From Melieria omissa (Eukaryota > Arthropoda > Insecta > Diptera > Ulidiidae), in NCBI GenBank assembly GCA_963971225.1, contig OZ020270.1:30069123-30133122 (forward strand): 64,000 nucleotides of DNA, in the 5' to 3' direction. Positions 9,522-20,199 of this stretch are shown here, piece after piece. Numbering within the stretch: position 1 is the stretch's first letter; each line of letters opens with the position of its first letter. A model generated the notes under the pieces. The model was not told where the DNA came from. It was given only the letters and a program-made list of their open reading frames with translations, and did no database searches. The translations under genes and the position numbers were made by a program.

Positions 9522-11863
9522 TTAGACTTGTTCGTCCCGAACAAGCGCCGAGGCTCCGCTGTGATGAGGCGCCAGGCGCTCCAAATGGACTACCTTCAGC
9601 TTAGCGCCTCTATTGCTGCAACGTTGAATCCGGTATACCACGTCGTTAATCCTAGTCACGACTTCGTAAGGTCCTTCCCATGACGCTTGGAGTTTCGGAG
9701 ACAAACCTTTCCTCCGCTGCGGGTTGTAGAGCATTACCAAATCGCCTTCTTGGAACCCTGCTGAGTTGGCCCGTAGATCGTATCTGGCTTTCAACTTATC
9801 GCTGACCAGTTTGGTGCGGCTCCTTATAAACTGGTGAATTTCCTCCAGTTCCGCCCGCTTATTGGCCACGTAGTCCGTCTTAGCGCCTCCCGTCGTGCTG
9901 ACTACCCCGAACTTCAAGTCAGCGGGTAACCGCAACTCTGTGCCGAACACTGCTCGGGCTGGAGTGAGTGATGTCGTGTCGTGCGGGGCTGACCTATACG
10001 CCATCAGGAACAGGGGGATGTGCGTGTCCCAATCCTTTTGATTCCTGCCTACCACTTTCCGCAGGTATTCCTCCAGTGTCCGGTTAAAGCGTTCCACCAT
10101 GCCGTCGGACTGTGGGTGCAAAGGAGTGGTACGCGTTTTCTTTATCCCCAGCAGCTCACACACTTCCTTGAATACCGCAGACTCAAAATTCCGGCCTTGA
10201 TCTGAGTGCAACTCCAACGGAACTCCGAACCTGGCTACCCAGTTGTTTACCAGCTTTTCCGAGATCGTGGTGGCCTCCTGGTTAGGAATAGGGTACACTT
10301 CGGGCCATTTGCTGAAGTAATCCATTACGACCAGCACATATTTGTTGCCGTGAGTGCTAGTTGGGAATGGGCCGGCGACGTCCATAGCAATCCGCTCGAA
10401 GGGCGCTCCCACGTTGTACTGCTGCATGCGGCCTCGAGATTTCCTTGTCGGCCCTTTCGCGGCTGAACATCGGTCGCAGCTCTTAATCCACTCGGCTACA
10501 GACTCCTGACATCCTACCCAGTAGAATCGTCTTTTTATTTTGGCGACGGTTTTGGTGATGCCTAGGTGCCCTCCACTGGAGTCGTTATGGTATGCCTCGA
10601 TGACCTCGTTGATTCTGCTTTTCGGCACTACCATTAGAGGGTTGCTGGTACGACCATCCGCGCTCTCCCATTCGCGGTACAGGCAGCCTTCCTTCAGCCG
10701 CAGACTTTTCCACTGTGCCCAGTAAGCCTTAGCGATCGGGCTTTCACCAGCCATCTCCTGCCAGTCTGGACGTGCGCCTTGCTCCTTGCCTTCGACGATT
10801 TTTGCAAGATCCGCATCCACGCGCTGGTCCTTTTGTAGCCTCTCCGCAGACCACTCTTCCTCTGGCATAACGCTTATCAACCGGACGTCCACTATCTGCT
10901 CTTTGCTCTCGGCTCGTGAGCACTGCCTGCGTGACAAAGCATCGGCATTTCCATGGCTACTGCCCTTGCGATGTTCTATCGTGTAGTCGTAGCTCTGCAG
11001 TCGCTGGATCCACCGCACCAATTGCCCTTCAGGATCTTTAAAGTTCAGGAGCCATCTCAATGCCGAATGATCTGTGCGCAGGCGAAACCTTTGTCCATAC
11101 AGATATTTGTGGAAGTGTTTTACGCAGTCCAATACCGCCAGCAGTTCTCTCCGTGTCACACAGTAGTTGCGTTCCGGTTTCGATAGAACCCTACTGTAGT
11201 ACGCTATCACTTGTTCCTGGCCGTCTATTATCTGTGATAGCACACCGCTAATACTATTCCCGCTTGCATCTGTATCCAGCACAAACATCTCCCCAGGCAC
11301 GGGGAAGGCCAGAATTGGAGCACTGCACAGTTTTTCCTTCAGACGTGCAAAAGCCTGTTCCTGCTCCTCGCTCCACTCGAAAGCTTGGTTCTTTTTCGTC
11401 AGTTTGTGCAAGCTTCTGGCTATGTTCGCGAATCCCGGAACAAATCGGCGGTAGTATGTACACAGGCCCAGGAAACTGCGGAGTTCGTGTAGATTGCGTG
11501 GTCGGGGCCACTCCTTCACCGCCGTGATTTTGCCTTCATCCGTATGCACTCCGCGGGCGGAAACCGTATGGCCCAGATACTTGACCTCCTTTTGGAACAG
11601 CGAGCACTTCTTTGGGTTGAGTTTAAGCCCGGCTTTTTGTATCCGCTCAAATACCTCCTTCAGCTTTCCCAGGTGGTCGTCGAAGCTTTTACCCATTACG
11701 ATTATGTCGTCGAGGTACACCAGACACGTCCGCCAATGCAGCCCTTTTAGCACGCGTTCCATTAGCCGCTTGAATGTTGCTGGTGCGTTGCAGAGTCCAA
11801 ACGGCATTACGGTGAACTGCCACAAACCATCGCCAACACTGAAAGCCGTTTTCTCCTTGTCCT
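9522..11863 (-). CDS. pol: Family A pol: RT (partial), RNase H, integrase
   Basis: The best-preserved coding part of family A: about 780 residues open with no stop. It starts inside the RT palm and runs through FGLCNAPATF, the catalytic YLDD (LVYLDDIIVMG) and RNase H (DTDASGNSISGVLSQ, ending NADALSRR). The integrase HHCC follows (GGHLGITKT to SCDRCSAAKG), then the DDE core (MDVAGPFP, HSDQGRNFES, DGMVERFNRTLEEYL) and the C-terminal tail. Its 5' half is missing because the copy is cut at 11863, where element B sequence begins. The mdg3/micropia-like assignment comes from these motifs and the tRNA-Leu primer site of sister copies. Confidence 0.9.
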
Positions 11864-12962
11864 TGTAGCAGTAATTGGGGAATGCATAAATCCTAACGTC
11901 GTTAACGGTATCCTTTGCGATTTACCAATTTTAGGGAAAATTCAAAACGAAATTATGGGAAAATTTCCATCAGTAAAATTTCGTCATACAACAAAACAAG
12001 TAGCTTATGTTTTCAACAATGATGATCAAGATGAAATATTAGCAATGGAACACAGCAGAGCACATCGCTCTATCCGGGAAAACATGAAACAGGTTATGAA
12101 TGATTATTACTTTCCACACATGCGAAGGAAGTTAAAAGGAATTGTGCCAAACTGTAAAATCTGCAAGTAGGCTAAATATCAGCGACGTCCACCTTACCCA
12201 GAAATAGGGAAAACCCCGATACGAACTCGTCCTGGAGAGATGCTACATATGGACATCTATTCCACTGGTAAACATCACATTTTAACTAGCATAGACAAAT
12301 TTTCAAAATTTGCCATTGTTATTCCTATTAAATCAAGAGCCATTGTTGACGTTACACAGGGTCTACTTCACATTCTCAATTGCTTTGAGAACACGAAAAA
12401 TGTAACCTTTGACAATGAAAAATCGTTAAATTCTCAAACAAGTCCCTTTCGAATGACCATTTTGGCGCGGACATTTTCACAACACCTCCTTTCCATAGCG
12501 CAACATATGGACAGATAGAGAGATTCCATAGCACTCTGACCGAAATTGCTAGATGCACTAAGCTGGAGCAAGCTATAAACGATACTGAGGAGTTAATACT
12601 TCTTTCCAATTCGAAATACAATAGATCCATTCATTCGGTAACCGGGTGGAAGCCTATTGAGCCTATTAATATGCGCCATACCCACGGATCTTAAAACTGA
12701 AATAATAGCACGATTAATAAAAGCCCAGAAAAATGAATTGGAAAGGCACACAAAGATTTAATCCAGGGGACAAAGTCTATCTTAGGACTAATAAAAGAAT
12801 AGGTAATAAGTTTTCCAAGGTTTTCATAGAAAAAACGATACAAAAGGATCTAGGTCAACCGTCAAAAGTAACTTAAGGTAAAAAATAAAAACAAAAAATA
12901 TTACTACTATAAATAAATTTAATATTTGTTTTTAATTTTTTACAGAGTATTATTATTAATAT
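11864..12962 (+). pseudogene. pol: Second copy of element B 3' part (linker, HHCC, integrase)
   Basis: This is a near-identical copy of 6975-7222 plus 8249-9084, without the Harbinger-like insert. It also keeps 16 bp that the first copy lost. It starts abruptly after A sequence at a TTG microhomology and runs to the A LTR at 12963. The frame opens at 11955 with the zinc-binding region (HSRAHRSI to NCKICK) and then a frameshifted integrase core. It looks like the distal part of a segmental tandem duplication (first copy about 6975-11863), or of an ectopic exchange. Confidence 0.85.
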
Positions 12963-13388
12963 TGTTACGAATACTAAGTCTAGTGGGCTGTTGCGTATCT
13001 CTGGATTGTGTAATTTGAAAATAAAACACAGTCAGTTTCTAAACGCAGACAATAAAATAAACCAACAGTCACTTTATTATTCACAGTTTACACTTTACTG
13101 TTCGTACACTTAAGTATTTGCTTAATTATTCCGTGTGGCAACTTCACTTGTCAAAACCAGACTGACTCGCTGTACCGCATCTGGCCACCTTTTATACTCT
13201 GTCCGGCCGTCGCGCAGATCGTTCTCGCACGTTGCCAGATTGGACTAGAAGTTTCCCTGATGACCGCGACCATCGTTGCCAGGTTGGGCTAAAAGTTACT
13301 ATCGCGGCCGTCGTTGCCAGATTGGGTTATGGCACGGCACGTAGCGGCAGGGTTGCTTTGCACCGCGACAGACTGGCTCATCGTTACA
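12963..13388 (-). repeat. Family A solo LTR, reversed
   Basis: A 426-bp LTR with ATAT on both sides (12959-12962 and 13389-13392). The right ATAT is at once the left duplication of the complete A2 element, so two LTRs stand head to tail with only four bases between. It is identical in length to the LTR at 9085-9510. Confidence 0.9.
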
Positions 13389-13392
13389 ATAT

Positions 13393-13840
13393 TGTTACGA
13401 ATACTAAGTCTAGTGGGCTGTTACGTATCTCTGGATTGTGTAATTTGAAAATAAAACACAGTCAGTTTCTTAAACGCAGACAATAAAATAAACCAACAGT
13501 CACTTTATTATTCACAGTTTACACTTTACTGTTCGTACACTTAAGTATTTGCTTAATTCCTCCGTGTGGCAACTTCACTTGTCAAAACCAGACTGACTCG
13601 CTGCGCCGCATCCGGCTGCCTTTTATACCTGCCAGGCCATCGCGCAGATCGTTCCCGCACATTCCGGAGTGGACTAAAAGTTTCCATCATTGCCAGGTTG
13701 GACTAAAATTTATTATCGCGGCCGTCGTTGCCAGATTGGACTAAAAGTTACCATCGCGGCCGTCGTTGCCAGATTGAATTATGGCACGGCGCGAAGCGGC
13801 AGGGTTGCTTTGCACAGCGACAGACTGTCTTATCGTTACA
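13393..13840 (-). repeat. A2 3' LTR
   Basis: 448-bp LTR. The pol frame runs into it because the usual stop has become TAT. Confidence 0.9.
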
Positions 13841-16800
13841 CTGCCCACCACATAGACTTGTTCGTCCCGAACAAGTGCCGAGGCTCCGCTGTGATGAGGC
13901 GCCAGGCGCTCCAAATGGACTACCTTCAGCTTAGCGCCTCTATTACTGCAACGTTGAATCCTGTATACCACGTCGTTAATCCTAGTCACGACTTCGTACG
14001 GTCCTTCCCACGACGCTTGAAGTTTTGGAGACAAACCTTTCCTCCGCTGCGGGTTGTAGAGCATTACCAAATCGCCTTCTTGGAACCCTGCTGAGTTGGC
14101 CCGTAGATCGTATCTGGCTTTCGCCTTATCGCTGACCAGTTGGGTGCGGCCCCTTATAAACTGGTGAATTTCCTCCAGTTCCGCCCGCTTATTGACCACG
14201 TAGTCCGTCTTAGCGCCTCCCGTTGTGCCGACTACTCCGAACTTCAAGTCAGCGGGTAACCGCAACTCTGTGCCGAACACTGCTCGGGCTGGAGTGAGTG
14301 ATGTCGTGTCGTGCGGGGCTGACCTATACGCCATCAGGAACAGGGGGATATGCGTGTCCCAATCCTTTTGATACCAGCCTACCACTTTCCGCAGGTATTC
14401 CTCCAGTGTCCAGTTAAAGCGTTCCACCATGCCGTCGGACTGTGGGTGCAAAGGCGTGGTACGAGTTTTCTTTATCCCCAGTAGCTCACACACTTCCTTG
14501 AATACCGCAGACTCGAAATTCCGGCCTTGATCTGAGTGTAACTCCAACGGAACTCCGAACCTGGCTACCCAGTTGTTTACCAGCTTTTCCGAGATCATAG
14601 TGGCCTCCTGGTTAGGAATAGGGTACACTTCGGGCCATTTGCTGAAGTAATCCATTACCACCAGCACATATTTGTTGCCTTGAGTGCTAGTTGGGAATGG
14701 GCCGGCGACGTCCATAGCAATCCGCTCGAAGGGCGCTCCCACGTTGTACTGCTGCATGCGGCCTCAAGATTTCCCTGTCGGTCCTTTCGCGGCTGAACAT
14801 CGGTCGCAGCTCTTAATCCACTCGCCTACAGACTCCTGACATCCTACCCAGTAGAATCGTCTTTTATTTTGGCGACGGTTTTGGTGATGCCCAGGTGCCC
14901 TCCACTGGAGTCGTTATGGTATGCCTCAATGACCTCGTTAATTCTGCATTTCGGCACTACCATTAGGGAGTTGCTGGTCCGACCATCCGCGCTCTCCCAT
15001 TCGCGGTACAGGCATCCTTCTTTCAGTCGCAGACTTTTCCACTGTGCCCAGTAAGCCTTAGCGATCGGGCTTTCACCGGCCATCTCCTGCCAGTCTGGAC
15101 GTGCGCCTTGCTCCTTGCCTTCGACGATTTTTGCAAGATCCGCATCCTCACGCTGGTCCTTTTGTAGCCTCTCCGCAGACCACTCTTCCTCTGGCATAAC
15201 GCTTACCAACCGGACGTCCACTATTTGTTCTTAGCTTTCGGCTCGCGAACAATGCCTGCATTCGGTTTTGCACGGACGGCGTGACAAGGCATCGGCATTT
15301 CCATGGCTGCTACCCTTGCGATGCTCTACCGTGTAGTCGTAGCTCTGCAGCCGCTCGATCCACCGCGCCAACTGGCCTTCCGGATCTTAAAAGTTCAGCA
15401 GCCATTTCAATGCCGCATGATCTGTGCGCAGGCGAAACTTTTGCCCATACAGGTATTTATGGAAGTGTTTCACGCAATCCAATACTGCGAGCAACTCCCT
15501 CCGTGTCACACAGTAGTTGCGTTCCGGCTTTGACAAAATTTTGCTGTAGTAGGCTATCACTTGTTCTTGGCCAGTGGTATGTGCACAGACCCAGGAAACT
15601 GCGGAGTTTGTGTAGATTGCGTCGCCGGGGCCACTCCTTCACCGCCGTGATTTTGCCTTCATCCGTATGTACTCCGCGGGCGGAAACCGTATGACCCAGA
15701 TATTTTACCTCCTTTTGAAACAGCGAGCACTTCTTTGAGTTGAGTTTAAGCCCAGCTTTCTGTATTCGCTCGAATACCTCCTTTGGCTTTCCCAGGTGGT
15801 CGTCAAAACTTTTATCCATTACGATTATGTCGTCCAGGTAGACCAGACTGTCCGCCAATGCAGCCCTTTTAGTACACGTTCCATTAGCCGCTCGAATGTC
15901 GCTGGTTCGTTGCAGAGTCCAAACGGCATGACAGTGAACTGCCACAAATCGTCGCCAACACTAAAAGCTGTTTTCTCCCTGTCCTGGTCTGCAAGCTCCA
16001 CCTGCCAATAGCCGCTGCGTAAGTCGAGTGTGAAAAACCACTGTGTGCCTGACAGTGTGTCCAGGGTGTCATCGATCCGAGGTAGTGGATAGCTGTCCTT
16101 CTTAGTCACGTCATTTTGCTTTTGATAGTCCACACAAAATCGGGTACTGCCATCCTTTTTCTTGACTAGCACGACTGGCGAGCACCAAGGACCTGACGAA
16201 GGCTCTATGACCTTGTCTTTCCGCATGTTTTCGATCAAATTTGTGACCTCTTCCCTCTTGGCCAAGAGAACTCGTCTTGGCGGTTGGCGAATCAGTTTTG
16301 CACTTCCGGTGTCGATGTTGTGCTTCACTATGGCTGTTCTTCCGCCTGCTTCTGCCGCAAAAATTGACCCATAGTGCTGCAGGAAAGACCTCACCTTCTG
16401 TTTCTGCTTGGCCGTCAACTCGCTGCTCCACTGGTTCCCCTGCGGTATGGCGTCCATGTTAAAACCGCTCTTCTTATTACCTCCAGGCGGGCTACTCTCG
16501 CAATTGACCACTGCTACAGCTTCCTTTAATAATTTTAATTTTTTTACAGCTTCCTTACACTCGCCAATTACCTCATCTTTCCCGACATATCTGGGTGCAG
16601 TCAGGGGGTTCAGTATTCTGACTGGTATTCTGCCATTTTTATGTTCCACTAATGTACGTCCGATGATAATGTTGTCGTGTCCTTGTTTCGGTGCTTCTAC
16701 TACCCACAGCCGACTCGTATCATCGTCGTCGTCCACCTTTGCCCACACAATCGCCTCAGAATTCGCTGGTATCCTCCTGTGTTGACACGATACAACCTTC

Positions 16801-17251
16801 CTTACCACCACGCTTCGCTCATAGCCGGTGTGCAGCGGGAATTCAACGTTGGCATATCTCAGCACATTTTCCTTCAGGTCCAGCATAAAACCGTGCCTAA
16901 TCATGAAATCCACGCCGATAATCACGTCGTCCATTATATCCGCGACGATGAACTCATGTTCCAGGCTGCTGGTGCCGATAGCAATCGTTTTTGTAAATTT
17001 CCCTCTTACCGGCGCGCGCTCGCCAGTCGCAGTCCGCAGCTGTATGCCATGCAGCGGTTCCCAGTTCTTCAGCAGCTTCCTTTTTATGATCGAATATGAC
17101 GCTCCAGTATCCAGTGTCAACACGAACAACTTTCCATCTATCCCTCCTTCAATTGTCAAGCTGCTGGGCTGTCGTTTCAGCTGTGAGACAAGGATGGTGG
17201 GGCGGCAGATTGTGGGGATCAGCTCACGCCCCTTTAGGCTGACCCGTTTTA
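13831..17251 (-). pseudogene. pol: A2 pol: protease, RT, RNase H, integrase
   Basis: The frame entered by -1 frameshifting starts near 17251. The aspartic protease has LTLDTGASYSII (about 17130) and IGVDFMIRHGF. The RT follows, with LDLRSGYWQVELADQDREK. From 15825 onwards frames alternate. About 240 bp between the RT thumb (LRSFLGLCTY) and mid-RNase H are deleted near 15575. The integrase is largely open at 13741-14757 with all three DDE blocks. The terminal TAA of sister copies is TAT here, so translation would run about 40 residues into the LTR. The original is read best at 9522-11863. Confidence 0.85.
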
Positions 17252-17258
17252 GTTTAAC
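17193..17258 (-). promoter_or_regulatory. -1 frameshift signal of A2
   Basis: Slip site GTTAAAC (17252-17258, minus strand) lies immediately before the gag TAA. After 7 nt comes a stem GGGTCAGC/GCTGATCC (one G-U pair). The stem's loop holds GGGGCG, which can pair with CGCCCC downstream to form an H-type pseudoknot. See the better-paired copy at 21652-21712. Confidence 0.75.
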
Positions 17259-18663
17259 GACTCGCCGTCCTCAGCCCTGCGCTTGTTGGCTGGGCCTCGA
17301 TTGTCAGTATTCCTCGCTTCAGGCGATTGCGATCGAGAACGGGAACGCCTCTTTCGTTGGCAGCAGTCTCGTGATATGTGGCCCTGCTTGCCACATACCC
17401 AGCAAAAAACTTTAGAGGAGACCACCCGTGGCCTGCCCGGTGGCTCAGAGCTTATTGCCTGGATCGCAATGTCGTTATCCGGCTGGATCTGGCGTATCCT
17501 TGCAGGTGCATACCGAGTGCTCCCAATCCATGTCGCCTCGTATGTCATCGCGCTGGTCACCGTCTCCCTAAATGTCGGCTTGCCTATCATCAACGCACTG
17601 CGACGTGTCTCCGGATCATGAAGACCTTCAATAAACGCCTCAATCTTCATCCTTTCGAGATCATCAGCGCCGAAGGACGGGTAGCACAGCTGCACGAGCC
17701 GCTCAATGTCTGCAGCGCCTCGTTGGCCCTTTGCCTGCGATTCTTCAGCTCACAGTAGTATAGCGTTCTGTTGTGCTCGTCGCTGTATTTGGCTGCCAGC
17801 GCCCTCATGACGGTCTCGTACTCACTTCGTAAACATTCTGGAACTGATTTTATTACCTCAGCCGCAGCACCTTTAAGAGCCAGCGCCAATCTCCGACCTT
17901 TCCTTACATCGGTCCACTGATTTTCCAGAGCAGCCAGGTCGAATTGTAGCTTGAAGGTATCGAACGGCGTAGTCCCATCATAAGTAGGCACTTCTGCTCG
18001 GATGGCAACGTTTTCCGGAACCGGCGGCAACCATTCTCGCGGGTGTGCCTCCATAAGCCCCTCGTCCATCTTTCTGTTCATCGAATCTTCCAGACTATCA
18101 ACTCGTTTGTTCAGGGAATCATCAAGATCGTTAACTCGTTTGTTCAGGGAATCATCCAGGTCGTCGACTTGCTTATCCAAGTGCTCTACCCGCGTCCCCA
18201 GGTGTTCGACTTTCCCATTAATCCTGTCTGAGATTTCCTCCACTTTCTGCTCCAAGCCCGCAGAATTTTCCTGAAGCTTGCTGGACACCTCCCGATTTGC
18301 ATTTTCCAGTTTTGCTGACATTTCCCGGTTCGTAGTTTCCAGTTTCGCTGCAATTTCTCGATTTGTAGTCTCGAACATGCCTCTCATTGCAACCATAAGC
18401 TGGCTCATGTCCATTGCTTGCGGTGGCGCAGCCGTTGCAGCCGTACTTTGCATCGACACCGCGCCCGCAGGCGATTCCACCACTTTGGCCGACGCCTCTT
18501 GTTCTTGCGCTCCGAACTCGTGCACGGTCCAATCGACGCCTCGTTCCTCACATGCTTCTCGCAAGCGCAACTGCAACTCCACCTTTCCGCCAGCAGTCGG
18601 CAAATTCCAGGCAGCCAGCTCCTTCTTCAGCTGGTCCACTTTTAGCAGCTCGAATTTAACCAT
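17249..18663 (-). pseudogene. gag: A2 gag (SAP-like domain, coiled coil, CCHC knuckle)
   Basis: The ATG is at 18663-18661. Residues ~3-40 match the SAP motif (VDQLKKELAAWNLPTAGGKV and LQLRLREAC). Then comes an acidic, Ala-rich linker and a long coiled coil of 11- and 14-residue repeats (LETTNREMSAK, DDLDDSLNKRV). The Gag core follows (PFDTFKLQFDLAALENQW, LRSEYETVMRALAAKYSD), then a CX2CX4HX4C knuckle (CWVCGKQGHISRDC) and an Arg/Ser-rich tail. A 13-bp deletion between two short repeats near 17715 shifts the frame. The gag stop at 17249-17251 directly follows the slip site. Confidence 0.9.
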
Positions 18664-18749
18664 GTCCGTGCTTTTATAATTTTTTTTCTTTAGTTTTTTT
18701 TTTTTGTTTTGTATTGTCAATTTTCCACAATCCCACTTCTGACACCAAA

Positions 18750-19150
18750 TGTTACGAATACTGGTTCTAGTGGGTTGTTACGTATCTCTGGATTGCGTAA
18801 TTTGAAAATAAAACAACTTTAATTATTCCAACGCAGCCAATTCAAAACCAAAAGTCACTTTATTATTCACAGTTTTACACTTAACTGTTCGTACACTTAA
18901 GTATTTGCTTAATTACTCCGTGTGGCAACTTCACTTGTCATAACCAGGCTGCCTTTTATACCCGTCCGGCCATCGCGCAGATCGTTCTCGCACATTCCCG
19001 AGTGGACTAAAGGTTTCCCTGATGATCGCGACCATCGTTGCCAGATTGGACTAACAGTTATTATCGCGGCCGTCGTTGCCACATTGAATTATAGCACGGC
19101 GCGAAGGGGCAGGGTTGCTTTGCACAGCGACAGACTGTCTCATCGTTACA
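18750..19150 (-). repeat. A2 5' LTR
   Basis: 401-bp LTR followed on the minus strand by the tRNA-Leu-like primer site (plus-strand TCCCACTTCTGACACCA ending at 18747). Right flank ATAT at 19151-19154. Confidence 0.9.
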
Positions 19151-19154
19151 ATAT

Positions 19155-19708
19155 GTAAAATAGTAAAACATGATATGGAAGTTGATAAATTAAACAAAAC
19201 TCTTGAATTAGACGACAAACTATTTAAAATATTTATAACCTATAATAACACGGTTCACACAACAACGAAGAAAAGGCCCATTGATTTTATAATAAAAACT
19301 TTTGATAATAACTACATTCAAGAACTCAGTACGGAATACGAAAAAAATAAAATAGCTCAAATCAACCAATTCAATAAAGATAGAAATAACGAGTTTAATC
19401 AATTAGAAAATGTTGTTTGTAATAGAGAAATACCTAAATGCAAACCAAAATACAAAGAACTTAACAGTTTCAATAAAGAAGGTAATTATACACTACATAC
19501 ATCTAATAGAAGAAAAACTAGATACTACAAATCCCAAGTAAAACATCAATTCAATTACCAAAATATTTAAATATACTTAATTCTAGATACGGATATTTGA
19601 AAAGTTGAAGTTCACGAAAAATTATTATTATTATTATTGTTTTTTTTTTGTTACAGCGCAAATGAAAAAAAGTTTTGTAATGGTTAAAAATTCTAAGCAA
19701 AAAGAATA
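19155..19708 (+). pseudogene. pol: Element C: errantivirus-like integrase C-terminus
   Basis: An AT-rich fragment trapped between two A elements. 19155-19570 encodes about 138 residues of an integrase C-terminal half, with the YNNTVHTTTKKRPIDFI block seen in gypsy-group integrases, ending in a basic tail. It differs from element B. After the stop there is an ATT repeat, a T-run and TTACAG (about 19655), a candidate splice acceptor, then ATGAAAAAAAG, which could be the first codons of an env exon. Nothing more remains. Both sides are ATAT. Confidence 0.65.
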
Positions 19709-19712
19709 ATAT

Positions 19713-20134
19713 TGTAACGATAAGACAGTCTGTCGCTGTGCAAAGCAACCCTGCCGCTTCGCGCCGTGCTATAATTCAATGTGGCAACGACGGCCGCGAT
19801 AATAACTTTTAGTCCAATCTGGCAACGATGATCGCGATCATCAGGGAATCCTTTAGTCCACTCGGGAATGTGCGAGAACGATCTGCGCGATGGCCTGACA
19901 GGTATAAAAGGCAGCCGGGTGCGGCGCAGCGAGTCAGTCTGGTTGTGACAAGTGAAGTTGCCACACGGAGTAATTAAGCAAATACTTAAGTGTACGAACA
20001 GTAGTGTAAAACTGTGAATAATAAAGTGACTGTTGGTTTTGAATTGGCTGCGTTGGAATAATTAAAGTTGTTTCATTTTCAAATTGCACAATCCAGTGAT
20101 ACGTAACCGCCCACTAGACCTAGTATTCGTAACA
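19713..20134 (+). repeat. A3 5' LTR
   Basis: 422-bp LTR, TGTAAC to GTAACA, with ATAT at 19709-19712. U3 holds repeats of a CTTTTAGTCCA-containing unit. It carries a promoter (19903-19938) and polyadenylation signal AATAAA (20020-20025). Confidence 0.9.
19903..19938 (+). promoter_or_regulatory. LTR core promoter of family A
   Basis: TATAAAAG at 19903-19910 and an arthropod initiator TCAGT at 19934-19938, 31 bases downstream, the expected spacing. The same pair occurs in the other A LTRs (for example 25410-25445 and 33490-33525). The start of R is therefore placed near 19936; this is inference from motif spacing. Confidence 0.7.
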
Positions 20135-20136
20135 TT

Positions 20137-20153
20137 TGGTGTCAGAAGTGGGA
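20137..20153 (+). other. Primer binding site, tRNA-Leu type
   Basis: TGGTGTCAGAAGTGGGA starts two bases after the LTR. It is complementary to the 3' end of eukaryotic tRNA-Leu including CCA, as used by mdg3/micropia-type elements. The same site follows the LTR at 25640 and precedes the LTR at 18750 on the minus strand. Confidence 0.8.
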
Positions 20154-20199
20154 TTGGGGAAAATTGAAAGTAAACAAAGAAAATTATAAAAGCACGGAC

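Larger units (their letters stand above)
13393..19150 (-). mobile_element. Family A element A2 (complete, reversed, decayed)
   Basis: A complete LTR element on the minus strand: 5' LTR 18750-19150, body 13841-18749, 3' LTR 13393-13840, with ATAT at both ends (13389-13392, 19151-19154). The primer site next to the 5' LTR matches the 3' end of tRNA-Leu. There are two ORFs, gag and pol, joined by a -1 frameshift signal (17252-17258), and no env. The LTRs differ in length (448 and 401 bp) because of U3 repeat number. Gag frameshift, an RT/RNase H deletion and a lost pol stop make it defective. Confidence 0.9.
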
